A stretch of 64,000 bases of DNA from Thinopyrum elongatum (GCA_011799875.1 CM022303.1:731860587-731924586); one strand, 5' to 3'. Shown: positions 32,438 through 44,376, counted from the stretch's first letter. Numbers and translations are program-made. The notes: generated from the letters alone by a model not told the origin.

Positions 32438-33122
32438 CGATTACTCGGCTTGGCACCGCTACCGATTTACAAATGGCCAAATAACAGCAGCAACAAAGTG
32501 AGGAGAGCTACTTAGCAAGCGAGAATACATTGAGGGAAACATACATGCAAATTAACAGTAGCTAGAGAGAGTGCTGTCTGCAGACGCCATCGAATATATA
32601 AAAGGCAGGTCGGCCAGTAGCGAGACCCAAGTCAACAAGCCAAACACAAGCGATTGCTTTGATTTATGTGTCATTGTTCCTTGCAATGATCAGCCACAGC
32701 CAGCCGGACACAAAATAAGTCCCGTATACAATGGATTAAGCCCTGCAGTAATAGGGTGTGATGTGATGTGATGAGAAACCAACCTCTCTTGTTAATTAGA
32801 TGCAATGACAACATCTAGTTTCAGATACTCATTAGACACAAACGATTATCACTAAGTTTCTTTGTCCCACATACATGCTATACTAATGGAAAGAACCCAA
32901 ACATATCCGGTGCACTGTGCACCAAATGTGTCTTCAAACTTTTCTAATCAAGTTAACTAGCCACGTAGTTGCAGTTCAAGGACAGACATTTTACTGGGCA
33001 TAAGCATCAGCTTGACATCAGAAACACATGAATTTTAATTTAAAGCTAAACATCATGTTGCAATGTCGATCCTATATATGGCATGGACAATACAAGCAAA
33101 AAATAGGAGCGAGCTTACCCCT
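32438..33122. other. 3' flank of the F-box pseudogene, no gene
   Basis: Mostly AT-rich unique sequence; no domain, RNA gene or transposon end was recognised. Confidence 0.4.
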
Positions 33123-33471
33123 TCAAATAGTTGGTGGAGACAAGGATGGCGGGTAACCCGCATACAATTGGCTCTGCAATAGCATTGTGTAGGTTGTCTC
33201 GCAGAACCGCTCAAGCTTCATAGTCTGGAGATTCAGTGAAAAACAGGCTGGCTCTGGCAATTCAAACGAACGAGACCCATGTAGGAGTAAGTTTCCCCCA
33301 GCTACACCAATGATGTGATAGCGATACCCAGGCAACGTGAATCTGTACTCCATTTGCCACTGCCTCACGCCTTCCCCATTGTTTCGCAATATGGTATACC
33401 AGAGGTGATATGCACCATCTTCGGAACTGAAGATGAGAGTAAACATCCCAAAGCCTCCCTTCCGTTGCCTC

Positions 33472-33685
33472 TGTAAAACAAGGAGAAATAGGCAGTTCGG
33501 CACATCTCAATGGAGAGGCCTCGGTCATGTATTTATAGACAGGAGTCAAGTACAGATCGATCTCAACAAGATCGTAACAATACAGGATACGATCATATCT
33601 ATCTCTATTTAAAACCTGATCATCTAACTACCTCAACTTGGCGCACAAGCCTGGCTAAATACAATGTATATTCGGTTGTTTAACA
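33472..33685 (-). repeat. 3' LTR of the small Copia element
   Basis: 214 bp. The adjoining GATTGAGGGGGTG (minus strand) at 33,686-33,698 is the polypurine tract. Confidence 0.88.
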
Positions 33686-33692
33686 CACCCCC

Positions 33693-34271
33693 TCAATCAC
33701 AACCAGTCAGGTTGAGATTGTGTCGAAGCAACCAAAGCTGTTGTAGTCCAACGGGCTTAGTTAGCCCATCCGCCAGTTGATCTTGTGTTGGTATGAACCG
33801 AATCACCAATGCCTTAAGTGCAACACGTTCTCGTACAAAATGAAAGTCAACCTCAATGTGCTTAGTCCTAGCATGAAACACAGGATTAGCAGAAAGGTAT
33901 GTAGCGCCAAGATTATCACACCAGAGAACGGGTGCACGGGACTGATAGATTCCAAGTTCACTAAGTAATGACTGTAGCCAGATGATCTCAGCTGTGGCAT
34001 TAGCTAATGCCTTGTATTCTGCCTCTGTACTTGATCGTGCTACCGTGGCTTGCTTTCGTGAGCTCCAAGACACAAGATTACTCCCATAAAACAACGCAAA
34101 ACCACTAGTAGACCGTCTATCATCAGTAGAGCCTGCCCAGTCCGCATCTGAGAATGCACTGACCATGGAAGATGTGGACTTGCGAATTCGCAGCCCAGTG
34201 TGTGAAGAATGTCGCACGTAGCGAAGAATTCTCTTAACTGCTGTCCAATGATCATCAGTGGGCTCATGCAA
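33693..34271 (-). CDS. Copia RNase H domain (open reading frame within the element)
   Basis: A 192-codon frame carries [80 protein letters not shown] and [20 protein letters not shown], a complete Copia RNase H with the DAD and TEAEY acidic residues. It is continuous with the RT frame upstream except for one stop codon. Within the deleted element it cannot be made as a normal polyprotein. Confidence 0.85.
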   Translation of the reverse strand: MHEPTDDHWTAVKRILRYVRHSSHTGLRIRKSTSSMVSAFSDADWAGSTDDRRSTSGFALFYGSNLVSWSSRKQATVARSSTEAEYKALANATAEIIWLQSLLSELGIYQSRAPVLWCDNLGATYLSANPVFHARTKHIEVDFHFVRERVALKALVIRFIPTQDQLADGLTKPVGLQQLWLLRHNLNLTGCD

Positions 34272-34328
34272 GAACTGGCATACTTTGTTGACCGCATAAG
34301 AAATATCAGGACGAGTTATTGTGAGGTA

Positions 34329-34724
34329 CTACAAGGCTCCAACAATACTGCGATACCTGGTGGTGTCCTCAGTGGATAATACGGTGCCTCCTTCATGAGA
34401 GAGCTTATCAGAGACTGCCATGGGTGATGAAGCTGGTTTACACTGCGTCATGCCTGCCTTACGAAGCAAATCAGATGCATACTTTTCCTGAGTTAGGACA
34501 AGTTCCTCCCCTGATCTCCTCACTTCAATGCCCAAGAAGAAGTGAAGATCACCAAGGTCCTTGAGAGGAAACTCAGTGTGAAGATCATGAATGAGACGGG
34601 TGACGGCCGTGGGAGACGTGCTAGTGACAATGATGTCATCCACATAAACCAACATGAAGGTAGTAACACCACCAGAATTATACACAAAGAGAGAGGTGTC
34701 AGCAAGACATGGCACAAAACCCAA
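34329..34724 (-). pseudogene. Copia reverse transcriptase, C-terminal half
   Basis: The frame begins GFVPCLADTSLFVYNSGGVT and has YVDDIIVTSTS, the catalytic YxDD box, then FPLKDLGDLHFFLGIEVRRS, TQEKYASDLLRKAGMTQCKP and TTRYRSIVGAL before a TAG. The N-terminal half of RT was lost in the gag-RT deletion. Confidence 0.85.
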
Positions 34725-35480
34725 TTCTTGGAGCCTGGAGCTGGAAGGCGTGGTCGTTGTGTTGGTGACGAATCTCGAAGTCCAGCATGTGAGAGTAGAG
34801 ATCGTTGAGGGAGATCGCTTCTGCTCGAGTGGTGACCGAGGTGACCAGAGGGTCGTAGCTGGAGTCGAGGCCGGTCAGCAGGTAGATGATGATGTCCTCA
34901 TCGTCCAGCTGCTTGCCGGCGGCTGCAAGGGCGTCAGTGAGGCCCTTCACCTTGGTGAAGTAGTCCACCATGGACAGATCACGCTTCTGGATGGTGGCGA
35001 GTTGGCGACGGAGCTGCATGACGTGCGCCTGGGAGCGGGTCGCGAAGGTCTGCTCCAGAGTGCTCCAAACGGCCGCCGAAGATGGCAGGAACAATACTTG
35101 CAGCAGGGTGTTGTTGGAGAGCGTGGACAGAAAGAAACTCAGGCAGTGCTGATCCCTTGTGACCAGGCAAGATACGCGGGATTGGGAACCGGCGGTGCTC
35201 CATCAGCACCGGGGATCACCTTGTCAGGAGCTGGTTCGGATCCGTCAGCGAGGGACATCCAATGGGCACCACGAAGCGCCGGAAGGATTTGAGCCTTCCA
35301 GAGCAGATGGGTATCGTGGGAAAGCTTGACGGTGACGAGGCCGGTGAGGGACGGCGATGGCGAAGCGGATGCCATGACGCCTAAGGACTGGGTTTGGAGG
35401 GCGCCGGAGGTGAGCGACGAAAGGGCAGAGCTGGTGGCGGCTGCTGTGGTGGAGGAGGTTTCGCTGTGAGTCATCATCAT
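34725..35480 (-). pseudogene. Copia gag of the small element
   Basis: Frames on the minus strand give TVKLSHDTHLLWKAQILPAL, RGAHWMSLADGSEPAPDKV, AWSTLEQTFATRSQAHVMQL-like sequence and SMVDYFTKVKGLTDALAAAG, the UBN2 gag pattern. At least two frame changes are present. The end, FQLQAP, is joined directly to RT. Confidence 0.75.
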
Positions 35481-35507
35481 AGATGGGAAGTGGATGCTCT
35501 GATACCA

Positions 35508-35721
35508 TGTAAAACAAGGAGAAATAGGCAGTTCAGCACATCTCAATGGAGAGGCCTAGGTCGTGTATTTATAGTCAGGAGTCAAGTACAGATCGATCTC
35601 AACAAGATCGTAACAATACAGGATACGATCATATCTATCTCTAGTTAAAACCTGATCATCTAACTACCTCAACTTGGCGCACAAGCCTGGCTAAATACAA
35701 TGTATATTCGGTTGTTTAACA
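35508..35721 (-). repeat. 5' LTR of the small Copia element
   Basis: 214 bp and nearly identical to the partner LTR (a handful of differences, for example CTAGGTCGTG against CTCGGTCATG). This points to a fairly recent insertion. Confidence 0.88.
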
Positions 35722-36549
35722 GCCTCCACAAAACCCACCTGACGATCTGGGGGACCAGGCGGGAGGTTGTTGGAGGAAAACTCCATCGTACCAATGTCGA
35801 GCATGAGCAACTTGTTGATCGCTGGTATCGACCAGCAGAAGCATCCGTGCGCATAGTAGCGCTTTCCGAACGGGCCCCTGAATGAAATGGAGGACAACAC
35901 ATCGTCGCTGATTCCTGTGACCAGAGTGCTCCAACCATCAAATGCAATGGAATGCCATTGTCCGGCACCAGGCCCCAATGAAGAGAAGACGAAGAGGACT
36001 CTGAATCTGAACGGAGAGTCTGTAGCAATGTCAGTACAATCGTCTCTACTGGCAGGAGCAAGGAAAGGTTCGCAGTAGTAGACTAGATCGAACAAGTCGT
36101 CGGGGACAGGAGGTAACAGGAGGTAGCGCTGGTGCAGCGGGTCATACACGGCCATGTCCCTGACCAGGACGCGGTCGTCGGGGACGACGCAGATGAAGGC
36201 ACGGCCGTCGCGGAAGTTGCAGCGATCCCAGGGCTGCTTGCGGGAGGGGAGAAAGGAGCATGAGAAGTCGGTGTCGGCGAGGGTTCGGGCGGCGGGGGCG
36301 GAGGGGTGTGGCGGCTCGGCCGGGAGGAAGTAGTGAGAGATTATACCCAGGAGAGGCGGGGGGTGGTGGGTGCGGAAGCGATGGAGGAAGGAATGGTCGG
36401 CGATGATGCGTCGAAGGGAGGGGCCGGCCATGGAGGTGCGGGTGAGGTCGGCGGCCGTGGGGGCGGAGGAGGATCTCCTCCGTGAGATGGTCCGGGAGGT
36501 TCGCCTGCGCCTCCATGCTCGGCAAGGCGTCGGGGCTGCAGGGTGGCGC

Positions 36550-37080
36550 CGCCGGGGCATCGGGGATGGGCGGCGCCGGCGACACCCCTGTGGTGGAGAC
36601 TGGAGTGGTGAGTGGAGGGGGATTGTCCTTTTGGGGCTTTGATTTCCCTTTTCCGCTCTAGGCAAAACGTTTTCTTCTGGAAGTGAAACCCGCCTTCCCC
36701 TTCAGCCCGTGCTCTCATTGACGTATCCTTCAACGCAGCAAGCAAAATGAAGCAAATTTCTCTATTTGTTTTGTAACAAAATCATATACACCATCTGTTG
36801 TAAAAAAAAAAAATATAATCCATACATTTAAAAATACAAGGAAAAATTATTTCTTGAGAAAACATTTTTACTAATAATTTTTTTTTCTTCTGGGATGCTT
36901 CTTTTAATATATTTTTATCCATTTTATTTATTCTTTGTTTTTCATTTGTTTCTTTTGATTTTATTTTCCGTTTTCTCTTTTTTTGGTTTATTTCATTTCT
37001 TTTTCGGGTTTCATTTTCTTTTGTTTTCCTTGTTTCATTTGGTTTTGATTCTACATTTTTTGTATATATCAACAACATTT
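36550..37080. other. 5' flank of the F-box pseudogene up to the assembly gap
   Basis: Promoter-side sequence followed, from about 36,780, by T-rich low-complexity DNA (TTTTCTTTTG-type repeats) that runs into the N gap. The Phe-rich open frame here is a composition effect. Confidence 0.5.
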
Positions 37081-37090
37081 NNNNNNNNNN
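37081..37090. other. Assembly gap (10 N)
   Basis: Ten unresolved bases. The sequence to the left ends in the T-rich repeat. The sequence to the right is unrelated to a direct continuation and matches instead the reverse complement of about 48,350 downward. Confidence 0.98.
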
Positions 37091-38962
37091 TGTGGTCCAA
37101 CTGGCCATGCATTCCGGTGTAGGGGGGCAAAAAAGGGAATACTCAGCCGTTCATACCAACGTGTCAATCACCGTGCACCAGATTCAGCCCTCTCGGACGG
37201 AACTGCCCGTCGACGAGGTGGCGTTCAGCTCCACCAGAAGGGGGGGAAAGAGGGGGACGCGTAGGTCCGGCACCAATTGTCCAGCTGCAGTGTTGCCGGG
37301 GGGAACATCGTTCTTCTTGTAGGATCTGGCGGAAAAAAATCTTGGGATCTTGGCCGAGGCCCTAGTTGGTGTGCTGGGTGCATGGTGAAATAGATTGGAA
37401 GCGAAGTGCGGGTCTCGATCGTGTTTAAATGCCATGGATTACGATGCCTTTTTTATTTAAAAAATAGAGGAGCTCGTAAATGTTAGTGACTAATAGCACG
37501 TATGGCGTGTGGTGGTGACCAATCGTGTTGGGGTGTGCCTGCTGGTCGTGTGGGGTGGTGTGCCGGACGGAAAAAGGCTGGTGTGTGTGGGGGGTCGTGG
37601 CAAGGCGTGTGTGCGTGTGTTTGTTGCGCGTTGGGGGTTGCTTGGAGGGATGTGTGGGTAGTCGAGTGCGCTGTGCTCATGGATCGATCGTGTCAGTTAG
37701 CAACAGGCCGGGCGCTAGACGCATGTAGAACTCTGAGTAGGAGGGCGGACGGGGCGTGTAGTGTGTGCGAGCGGAGGTTGGCAACCTGGGGTCGCGGGAG
37801 ATCGGGTGAAAGGGGAGACGTTTCGGTGAACGATACAAACGGAGAGCTTGGGCGCTTCGTCCCGTGTGCTACAAAGCCGGCCGTGATTTGGTTTTTGTCG
37901 TCAGGTTGTTATGCCTAGGTGGTTAGGAGTCCAGATACATCTGGTTTGGCCAGCTGTATATAAACAAGAAAAGAGGGCGTTCGGCGCCGTGGTTCGTTGC
38001 CAGAAAATACATCTCACTCTCCGCGTTTCCTTGTTTCGTCTACCTCCATCTCTGAAACCTAGTTCGAGCTTGTTAGGGTTAGACCCCACAGTAAAGCACG
38101 CACACCTAGCACCTAGCTAGCTTTGCCAGGTAGAACAGACACAGCACGCCATGTATTTTTGTAAGGGTGGGATCCCACTTATATCCATGAAACCCACAAA
38201 ATTTTAGGCGGGCTTTTAGCAATTACCCACCAAATCAAGTTGGGACTAAGTGGGGTTGTGGTGGGACTCCATGGGATGTCCCCCGCAGCCTGATCTGATC
38301 CCCATGCGCCACTAGGCAATAATAATGTATTAGGAATGCTTCTTCTGATCATGACCGCCACCACATCATGCATTTCATTTCATGGAGCAGCGACATATGC
38401 TTGCATTGCCGACCTTAAGCTGTTTATTACCATAGTTTAACAAAAGAACAGGTAGCTAGCAACCCCAAATGGACAGACCAAGATGACGGGAGAACAGGTC
38501 TCGATCTCACACCCGGCGGCAAATTCGAAGGATGGCAGACTGTTAAAATAATAAAAATGGTAATCAAGTTTTCAAATGGGTGTGAACAATGTTGAATCTG
38601 TATTTAAAATATGTTAAAAAAATAATGAAAAATGTTAATTCAAGACGTTTCAAAAATGTGAATGTGTATAGAAAAAATGTTGGCAATGTCATTAAAAAAT
38701 GATGAAATCTTTTGATCATGTATATGAAAATATTAATCAAGCATTTAAAAATATATTAAACAAGTATTTCAAAAAATTTATCAAGCATTTGGAAATGTTA
38801 AATGGTGTATAGAAAATATTGAACATGCATTAAAAAAAATGTCAATTATGCATGTGAAAAATGTTAAAAGCATTTGAAAAAATGTTAAATGTTCATGTAA
38901 AAATGCTGACACATGTATTAGAAAATGTTAATCTTGTATTGGAAAAATGTTAATCAAGTATT
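37091..38962 (-). repeat. Inverted copy of 46,728 to about 48,350 (start of vWA gene, its 5' flank, AT-rich repeat)
   Basis: TGGCGTTCAGCTCCACCA near 37,210 is the complement of the vWA gene segment at about 48,255. GCCTAGGTGGTTAGGAGTCC at 37,913 pairs with about 47,760, and AGGATGGCAGACTGTT at 38,531 with about 47,155. Around 37,100-37,900 this copy carries many extra bases (extra G and GT runs). The frames at 37,184-37,435 and 37,502-37,918 are therefore not genes. Confidence 0.8.
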
Positions 38963-39061
38963 TGAAAAAAGTTTAAAGTGTGTATGCGAAAAATGTTGAC
39001 CATGTATACAAAAAATATTAAACTTGTATTTGAAACTTTTTAATCAAGCATTTGGAAAATG
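38540..39061. repeat. AT-rich degenerate tandem repeat
   Basis: Units like GAAAATGTTAATCAAGTATT recur about every 30-40 bp with variation. The same array lies inverted at 46,728-47,140. Confidence 0.8.
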
Positions 39062-39440
39062 TTAACAACTTGGATAGAAAAATGTTGACTATGTATAATT
39101 TTTTTTTTAAATTTATTGAAATGTTAAACGTGTATTAGAAAATGTTGTTGATATATACAAAAAATGTAGAATCAAACCAAATGAAACAAGGAAAACAAAA
39201 GAAATGAAACCCGAAAAAGAAATGAAATAAACCAAAAAAAGTAAAACGGAAAATTTAACAACTTGGATAGAAAAATGTTGACTATGTATAATTTTTTTTT
39301 TAAATTTATTGGAAATGTTAAACGTGTATTAGAAAATGTTGTTATATACAAAAAATGTAGAATCAAAACCAAATGAAACAAGGAAAACAAAAGAAAATGA
39401 AACCCGAAAAAGAAATGAAATAAACCAAAAAAAGAGAAAA
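39062..39440 (+). repeat. 193-bp tandem duplication at the join of two sequence blocks
   Basis: TTAACAACTTGGATAGAAAA starts at 39,062 and again at 39,255, and about 190 bp after each are near-identical apart from small indels. It lies exactly where the AT-rich block meets the inverted F-box block. Confidence 0.85.
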
Positions 39441-39884
39441 CGGAAAATAAAATCAAAAGAAACAAATGAAAAACAAAGAATAAATAAAATGGATAAAAAT
39501 ATATTAAAAGAAGCATCCCAGAAGAAAAAAAAATTATTAGTAAAAATGTTTTCTCAAGAAATAATTTTTCCTTGTATTTTTAAATGTATGGATTATATTT
39601 TTTTTTTTTACAACAGATGGTGTATATGATTTTGTTACAAAACAAATAGAGAAATTTGCTTCATTTTGCTTGCTGCGTTGAAGGATACGTCAATGAGAGC
39701 ACGGGCTGAAGGGGAAGGCGGGTTTCACTTCCAGAGAAAACGTTTTGTAGAGCGAAAAGGAGAATCAAAGCCCCAAAAGGACAATCCCCTCCACTCACCA
39801 CTCCAGTCTCCACCACAGGGGTGTCGCCGGCGCCGCCATCCCCGATGCCCGGCGGCGCCACCCGCAGCCCCGACGCTGCCGAGC

Positions 39885-42800
39885 ATGGAGGCGCAGGCGA
39901 ACCTCCCGGACCATCTCACGGAGGAGATCCTCCTCCGCCCCCACGGCCGCCGACCTCACCCGCACCTCATGGCGGCCCTCCCTTCGACGCATCATCGCCG
40001 ACCATTCCTTCCTCCATCGCTTCCGCACCCACCACCCCCCGCCTCTCCTGGGTATAATCTCTCACTACTTCCTCCCGGCCGAGCGCCACACCCCTCCGCC
40101 CCCGCCGCCCGAACCCTCGCCGACACCGACTTCTCATGCTCCTTTCTCCCCTCCCGCAAGCAGCCCTGGGATCGCTGCAAACTTCCGCGACGGCCGTGCC
40201 TTCATCTGCGTCGTCCCCGACGACCGCGTCCTGGTCAGGGACATGGCCGTGTATGACCCGCTGCACAGCGCTACCTCCTGTTACCTCCTGTCCCCGACGA
40301 CTTGTTCGATCTAGTCTACTACTGCGAACCTTTCTTGCTCCTGCCAGTAGAGACGATTGTACTGACATTGCTACAGACTCTCCGTTCAGATTCAGAGTCC
40401 TCTTCGTCTTTCTTCATTGGGGCCTGGTGCCGGCAATGGCATTCCATTGCATTTGATGGTTGGAGCACTCTGGTCACAGGAATCAGCGACGATGTGTTGT
40501 CCTCCATTTCATTCAGGGGCCCGTTCGGAAAGCGCTACATGCGCACGGATGCTTCTGCTGGTCGATACCAGCGATCAACAAGTTGCTCATGCTCGACATT
40601 GAGATGGAGTTTTCCTCCAACAACCTCCCGCCTGGTCCCCCAGATCGTCAGGTGGGTTTTGTGGAGGCTGTTAAACAACCGAATATACATTGTATTTAGC
40701 CAGGCTTGTGCGCCAAGTTGAGGTAGTTAGATGATCAGGTTTAACTAGAGATAGATATGATCGTATCCTGTATTGTTACGATCTTGTTGAGATCGATCTG
40801 TACTTGACTCCTGACTATAAATACACGACCTAGGCCTCTCCATTGGATGTGCTGAACTGCCTATTTCTCCTTGTTTTACATGGTATCAGAGCATCCACTT
40901 CCATCTATGATGATGACTCACAGCGAAACCTCCTCCACCACAGCAGCCGCCACCAGCTCTGCCCTTTCGTCGCTCACCTCCGCGGCCCTCCAAACCCAGT
41001 CCTTAGGCGTCATGGCATCCGCTTCGCCATCGCCGTCCCTCAACGGCCTCGTCACCGTCAAGCTTTCCCACGATACCCATCTGCTCTGGAAGGCTCAAAT
41101 CCTTCCGGCGCTTCGTGGTGCCCATTGGATGTCCCTCGCTGACGGATCCGAACCAGCTCCTGACAAGGTGATCCCGGTGCTGATGGAGCACCGCCGGTTC
41201 CCAATCCCGCGTATCTTGCCTGGTCACAAGGGATCAGCACTGCCTGAGTTTCTTTCTGTCCACGCTCTCCAACAACACCCTGCTGCAAGTATTGTTCCTG
41301 CCATCTTCGGCGGCCGTTTGGAGCACTCTGGAGCAGACCTTCGCGACCCGCTCCCAGGCGCACGTCATGCAGTCCGTCGCCAACTCGCCACCATCCAGAA
41401 GCGTGATCTGTCCATGGTGGACTACTTCACCAAGGTGAAGGGCCTCACTGACGCCCTTGCAGCCGCCGGCAAGCAGCTGGACGATGAGGACATCATCATC
41501 TACCTGCTGACCGGCCTCGACTCCAGCTACGACCCTCTGGTCACCTCGGTACCACTCGAGCAGAAGCGATCTCCCTCAACGATCTCTACTCTCACATGCT
41601 GGACTTCGAGATTCGTCACCAACACAACGACCACGCCTTCCAGCTCCAGGCTCCAAGAATTGGGTTTTGTGCCATGTCTTGCTGACCCCTCTCTCTTGTG
41701 TATAATTCTGGTGGTGTTACTACCTTCATGTTGGTTTATGTGGATGACATCATTGTCACTAGCACGTCTCCCACGGCCGTCACCCGTCTCATTCATGATC
41801 TTCACACTGAGTTTCCTCTCAGGACCTTGGTGATCTTCACTTCTTCTTGGGCATTGAAGTGAGGAGATCAGGGGAGGAACTTGTCCTAACTCAGGAAAAG
41901 TATGCATCTGATTGCTTCGTAAGGCAGGCATGACGCAGTGTAAACCAGTTCATCAACCATGGCAGTCTCTGATAAGCTCTCTCATAAGAGGGAACTCACC
42001 TATTCACGTAGGACACCACCAGGTATCGCAGTATGTGGAGCCTTGTAGTACCTCACAATAACTCGTCCTGATATTTCTTATGCGGTCAACAAAGTATGCC
42101 AGTTCTTGCATGAGCCCACTGATGATCATTGACAGCAGTTAAGAGAATTCTTCGCTACGTGCGACATTCTTCAACACACTGGGCTGCGAATTCGCAAGTC
42201 CACATCTTCCATGGTCAGTGCATTCTCAGATGGGACTGGGCAGGCTCTACTGATGATAGACGGTCTACTAGTGGTTTTGCGTTTTTTATGGGAGTAATCT
42301 TGTGTCTGGAGCTCAGAAAGCAAGCCACGGTAGCACGATCAAGTACAGAGGCAGAATACAAGGCATTAGCTAATGCCACAGCTGAGATCATCTGGCTACA
42401 GTCATTACTTAGTGAACTTGGAATCTATCAGTCCCGTGCACCCGTTCTCTGGTGTGATAATCTTGGCGCTACATACCTTTCTGCTAATCCTGTGTTTCAT
42501 GCTAGGACTAAGCACATTGAGGTTGACTTTCATTTTGTACGAGAACGTGTTGCACTTAAGGCATTGGTGATTCGGTTCATACCAACACAAGATCAACTGG
42601 CGGATGGGCAACTAAGCCCGTTGGACTACAACAGCTTGGTTGCTTCGACACAATCTCAACCTGACTGGTTGTGATTGAGGGGGTGTGTTAAACAAACCGA
42701 ATATACATTGTATTTAGCCAGGCTTGTGCGCCAAGTTGAGGTAGTTAGATGATCAGGTTTTAAATAGAGATAGATATGATCGTATCCTGTATTGTTACGA

Positions 42801-43246
42801 TCTTGTTGAGATCGATCTGTACTTGACTCCTGTCTATAAATACATGACCGAGGCCTCTCCATTGAGATGTGCCGAACTGCCTATTTCTCCTTGTTTTACA
42901 GAGGCAACGGAAGGGAGGCTTTGGGATGTTTACTCTCATCTTCAGTTCCGAAGATGGTGCATATCACCTCTGGTATACCATATTGCGAAACAATGGGGAA
43001 GGCGTAGGCAGTGGCAAATGGAGTACAGATTCACGTTGCTGGGTATCGCTATCACATCATTGGTGTAGCTGGGGGAAACTTACTCCTACATGGGTCTCGT
43101 TCGTTTGAATTGCCAGAGCCAGCTGTTTTTCACTGAATCTCCAGACTATGAAGCTTGAGCGGTTCTGCGAGACAACCTACACAATGCTATTGCAGAGCCA
43201 ATTGTATGCGGGTTACCCGCCATCCTTGTCTCCACCAACTATTTGA
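39885..43246 (+). pseudogene. Inverted copy of the F-box pseudogene
   Basis: Same gene as at 36,516-33,123, in the opposite orientation: MEAQANLPDHLTEEILLR from 39,885, Copia insertion at 40,669-42,900, and PPSLSPPTI with a stop at 43,246. It shares both frameshifts and the insertion with the left copy and adds many more one-base deletions. If the block is an artefact, this is not a separate locus. Confidence 0.75.
40669..42900 (+). mobile_element. Inverted copy of the small Copia element
   Basis: LTRs at 40,669-40,880 and 42,686-42,900 with flanking GAGGC on both sides (40,664-40,668 and 42,901-42,905), the complement of the GCCTC duplication on the left copy. The same gag-RT deletion is present; RT and RNase H are further broken by small indels. 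Confidence 0.85.
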
Positions 43247-43926
43247 AGGGGTAAGCTCGCTCCTATTTTTTGCTTGTATTGTCCATGCCATATATAGGAT
43301 CGACATTGCAACATGATGTTTAGCTTTAAATTAAAATTCATGTGTTTCTGATGTCAAGCTGATGCTTATGCCCAGTAAAATGTCTGTCCTTGAACTGCAA
43401 CTACGTGGCTAGTTAACTTGATTAGAAAAGTTTGAAGACACATTGGTGCACAGTGCACCGGATATGTTTGGGTTCTTTCCATTAGTATAGCATGTATGTG
43501 GGACAAAGAAACTTAGTGATAATCGTTTGTGTCTAATGAGTATCTGAAACTAGATGTTGTCATTGCATCTAATTAACAAGAGAGGTTGGTTTCTCATACA
43601 TCACATCACACCCTATTACTGCAGGGCTTAATCCATTGTATACGGGACTTATTTTGTGTCGGCTGGCTGTGGCTGATCATTGCAAGGAACAATGACACAT
43701 AAATCAAAGCAATCGCTTGTGTTTGGCTTGTTGACTTGGGTCTCGCTACTGGCCGACCTGCCTTTTATATATTCGATGGCGTCTGCAGACAGCACTCTCT
43801 CTACTTATGTTAATTGCATGTATGTTTCCCTCAATGTATTCTCGCTTGCTAAGTAGCTCTCCTCACTTTGTTGCTGCTGTTATTTGGCCATTTGTAAATC
43901 GGTAGCGGTGCCAAGCCGAGTAATCG

Positions 43927-44259
43927 ATGGTGTACCTAGCAGCAGGAGTTGTACTGATTACATTGCTGCATTTATTTGGTTTACTGGATGGAACATGTAT
44001 GTATGCACGTCATGTTAATCCGGGCATAGTGCGTGCGGGTGAGTTTGAGCTTACCGCTAGTAATCTGCAAGATGCACTCCCAGACCACATTAGGGTTCCT
44101 TCACTTGTGCCTATTGTCATTGATAAAAATGGGAGGTTCACCAACACAGTCAAATCTGCTTATTATCTAAAATGGAGGCACCAAGACTGCCAGAATTTGA
44201 GCCAGACGGTCAACGGGGAGTCTGACTCGTCCGAGTTCTGTCTGGTAAGGAGAGTCTGA
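43927..44259 (+). CDS. Inverted copy of the 110-codon hypothetical ORF
   Basis: Identical in translation to the minus-strand frame at 32,105-32,437; see that entry. It counts as a second gene only if the inverted block is real. Confidence 0.25.
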   Translation: MVYLAAGVVLITLLHLFGLLDGTCMYARHVNPGIVRAGEFELTASNLQDALPDHIRVPSLVPIVIDKNGRFTNTVKSAYYLKWRHQDCQNLSQTVNGESDSSEFCLVRRV

Positions 44260-44376
44260 TTGATGAGGCTTTTTCCTTTTTAACAAACCAAAGGCCCCAT
44301 TGTGCCATCATTGAATCTGCATACAGTTTACATTAAGATTACAACTCCCTGTAATTGTACATCAGTATAATCTGAA

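Larger units (their letters stand above)
33472..35721 (-). mobile_element. Small internally deleted Copia element inside the F-box gene
   Basis: Two 214-bp LTRs (33,472-33,685 and 35,508-35,721) with TGTTAAAC...GTTTTACA ends flank 1.8 kb. The target duplication GCCTC is perfect (33,467-33,471 and 35,722-35,726). On the minus strand the order is primer-binding site TGGTATCAGAGC (35,507-35,496), gag from about 35,480 (MDYFTKVKGLTDALAAAGKQ, YLLTGLDSSYDPLVTSVTT), then a direct junction at about 34,715 into the C-terminal half of reverse transcriptase (YVDDIIVTST), one TAG stop at about 34,330, and an intact RNase H ([20 protein letters not shown]). Protease, integrase and half of RT are deleted, so it is non-autonomous. 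Confidence 0.9.
33123..36516 (-). pseudogene. F-box protein gene interrupted by a Copia element and frameshifts
   Basis: The minus-strand ATG at 36,516 gives MEAQANLPDHLTEEILLR, an F-box start. About 2 bp are missing at roughly 36,465, after which TAADLTRTSMAGPSLRRIIA, HSFLHRFRTHHPPPLLGIIS, RTLADTDFSCSFLPSRKQPW and DGRAFICVVPDDRVLVRDMA continue in another frame, as in the Triticeae F-box family with a beta-propeller-like C-terminus. The frame runs to QVGFVEA, where a Copia element (33,472-35,721) sits. Beyond it EGRLGMFTLIFSS-type sequence resumes one base out of phase, then YRFTLPGYRYHIIGVAGGNL and GYPPSLSPPTI with a stop at 33,123. Two frameshifts plus the insertion make it a pseudogene. 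The family usually acts as SCF ubiquitin-ligase adaptors. Confidence 0.8.
29618..37080. repeat. Left flank sequence that is repeated, inverted, at 39,140-46,727
   Basis: Every feature of this 7.46-kb stretch (LINE-like pieces, the F-box pseudogene, the small Copia) reappears in reverse order and opposite strand at about 39,140-46,727. Frames in this copy are longer and cleaner than in the other. I take this as the reference copy. It ends at the N gap. Confidence 0.9.

Noticed and set aside
36895..37122. Phe/Leu-rich 75-codon frame (and its mirror at 39,172-39,516)
   Set aside because: It is a T-rich low-complexity repeat running through the N gap, not a membrane protein.
37184..37918. Plus- and minus-strand frames after the N gap, one resembling the vWA N-terminus
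   Set aside because: They are in the noisy inverted copy of 47,800-48,350; extra bases scramble the frame.
38540..39061. CRISPR-like or centromeric satellite array
   Set aside because: Units are degenerate, AT-rich and vary in length, without constant repeat-spacer structure. Eukaryotic context also rules out CRISPR.
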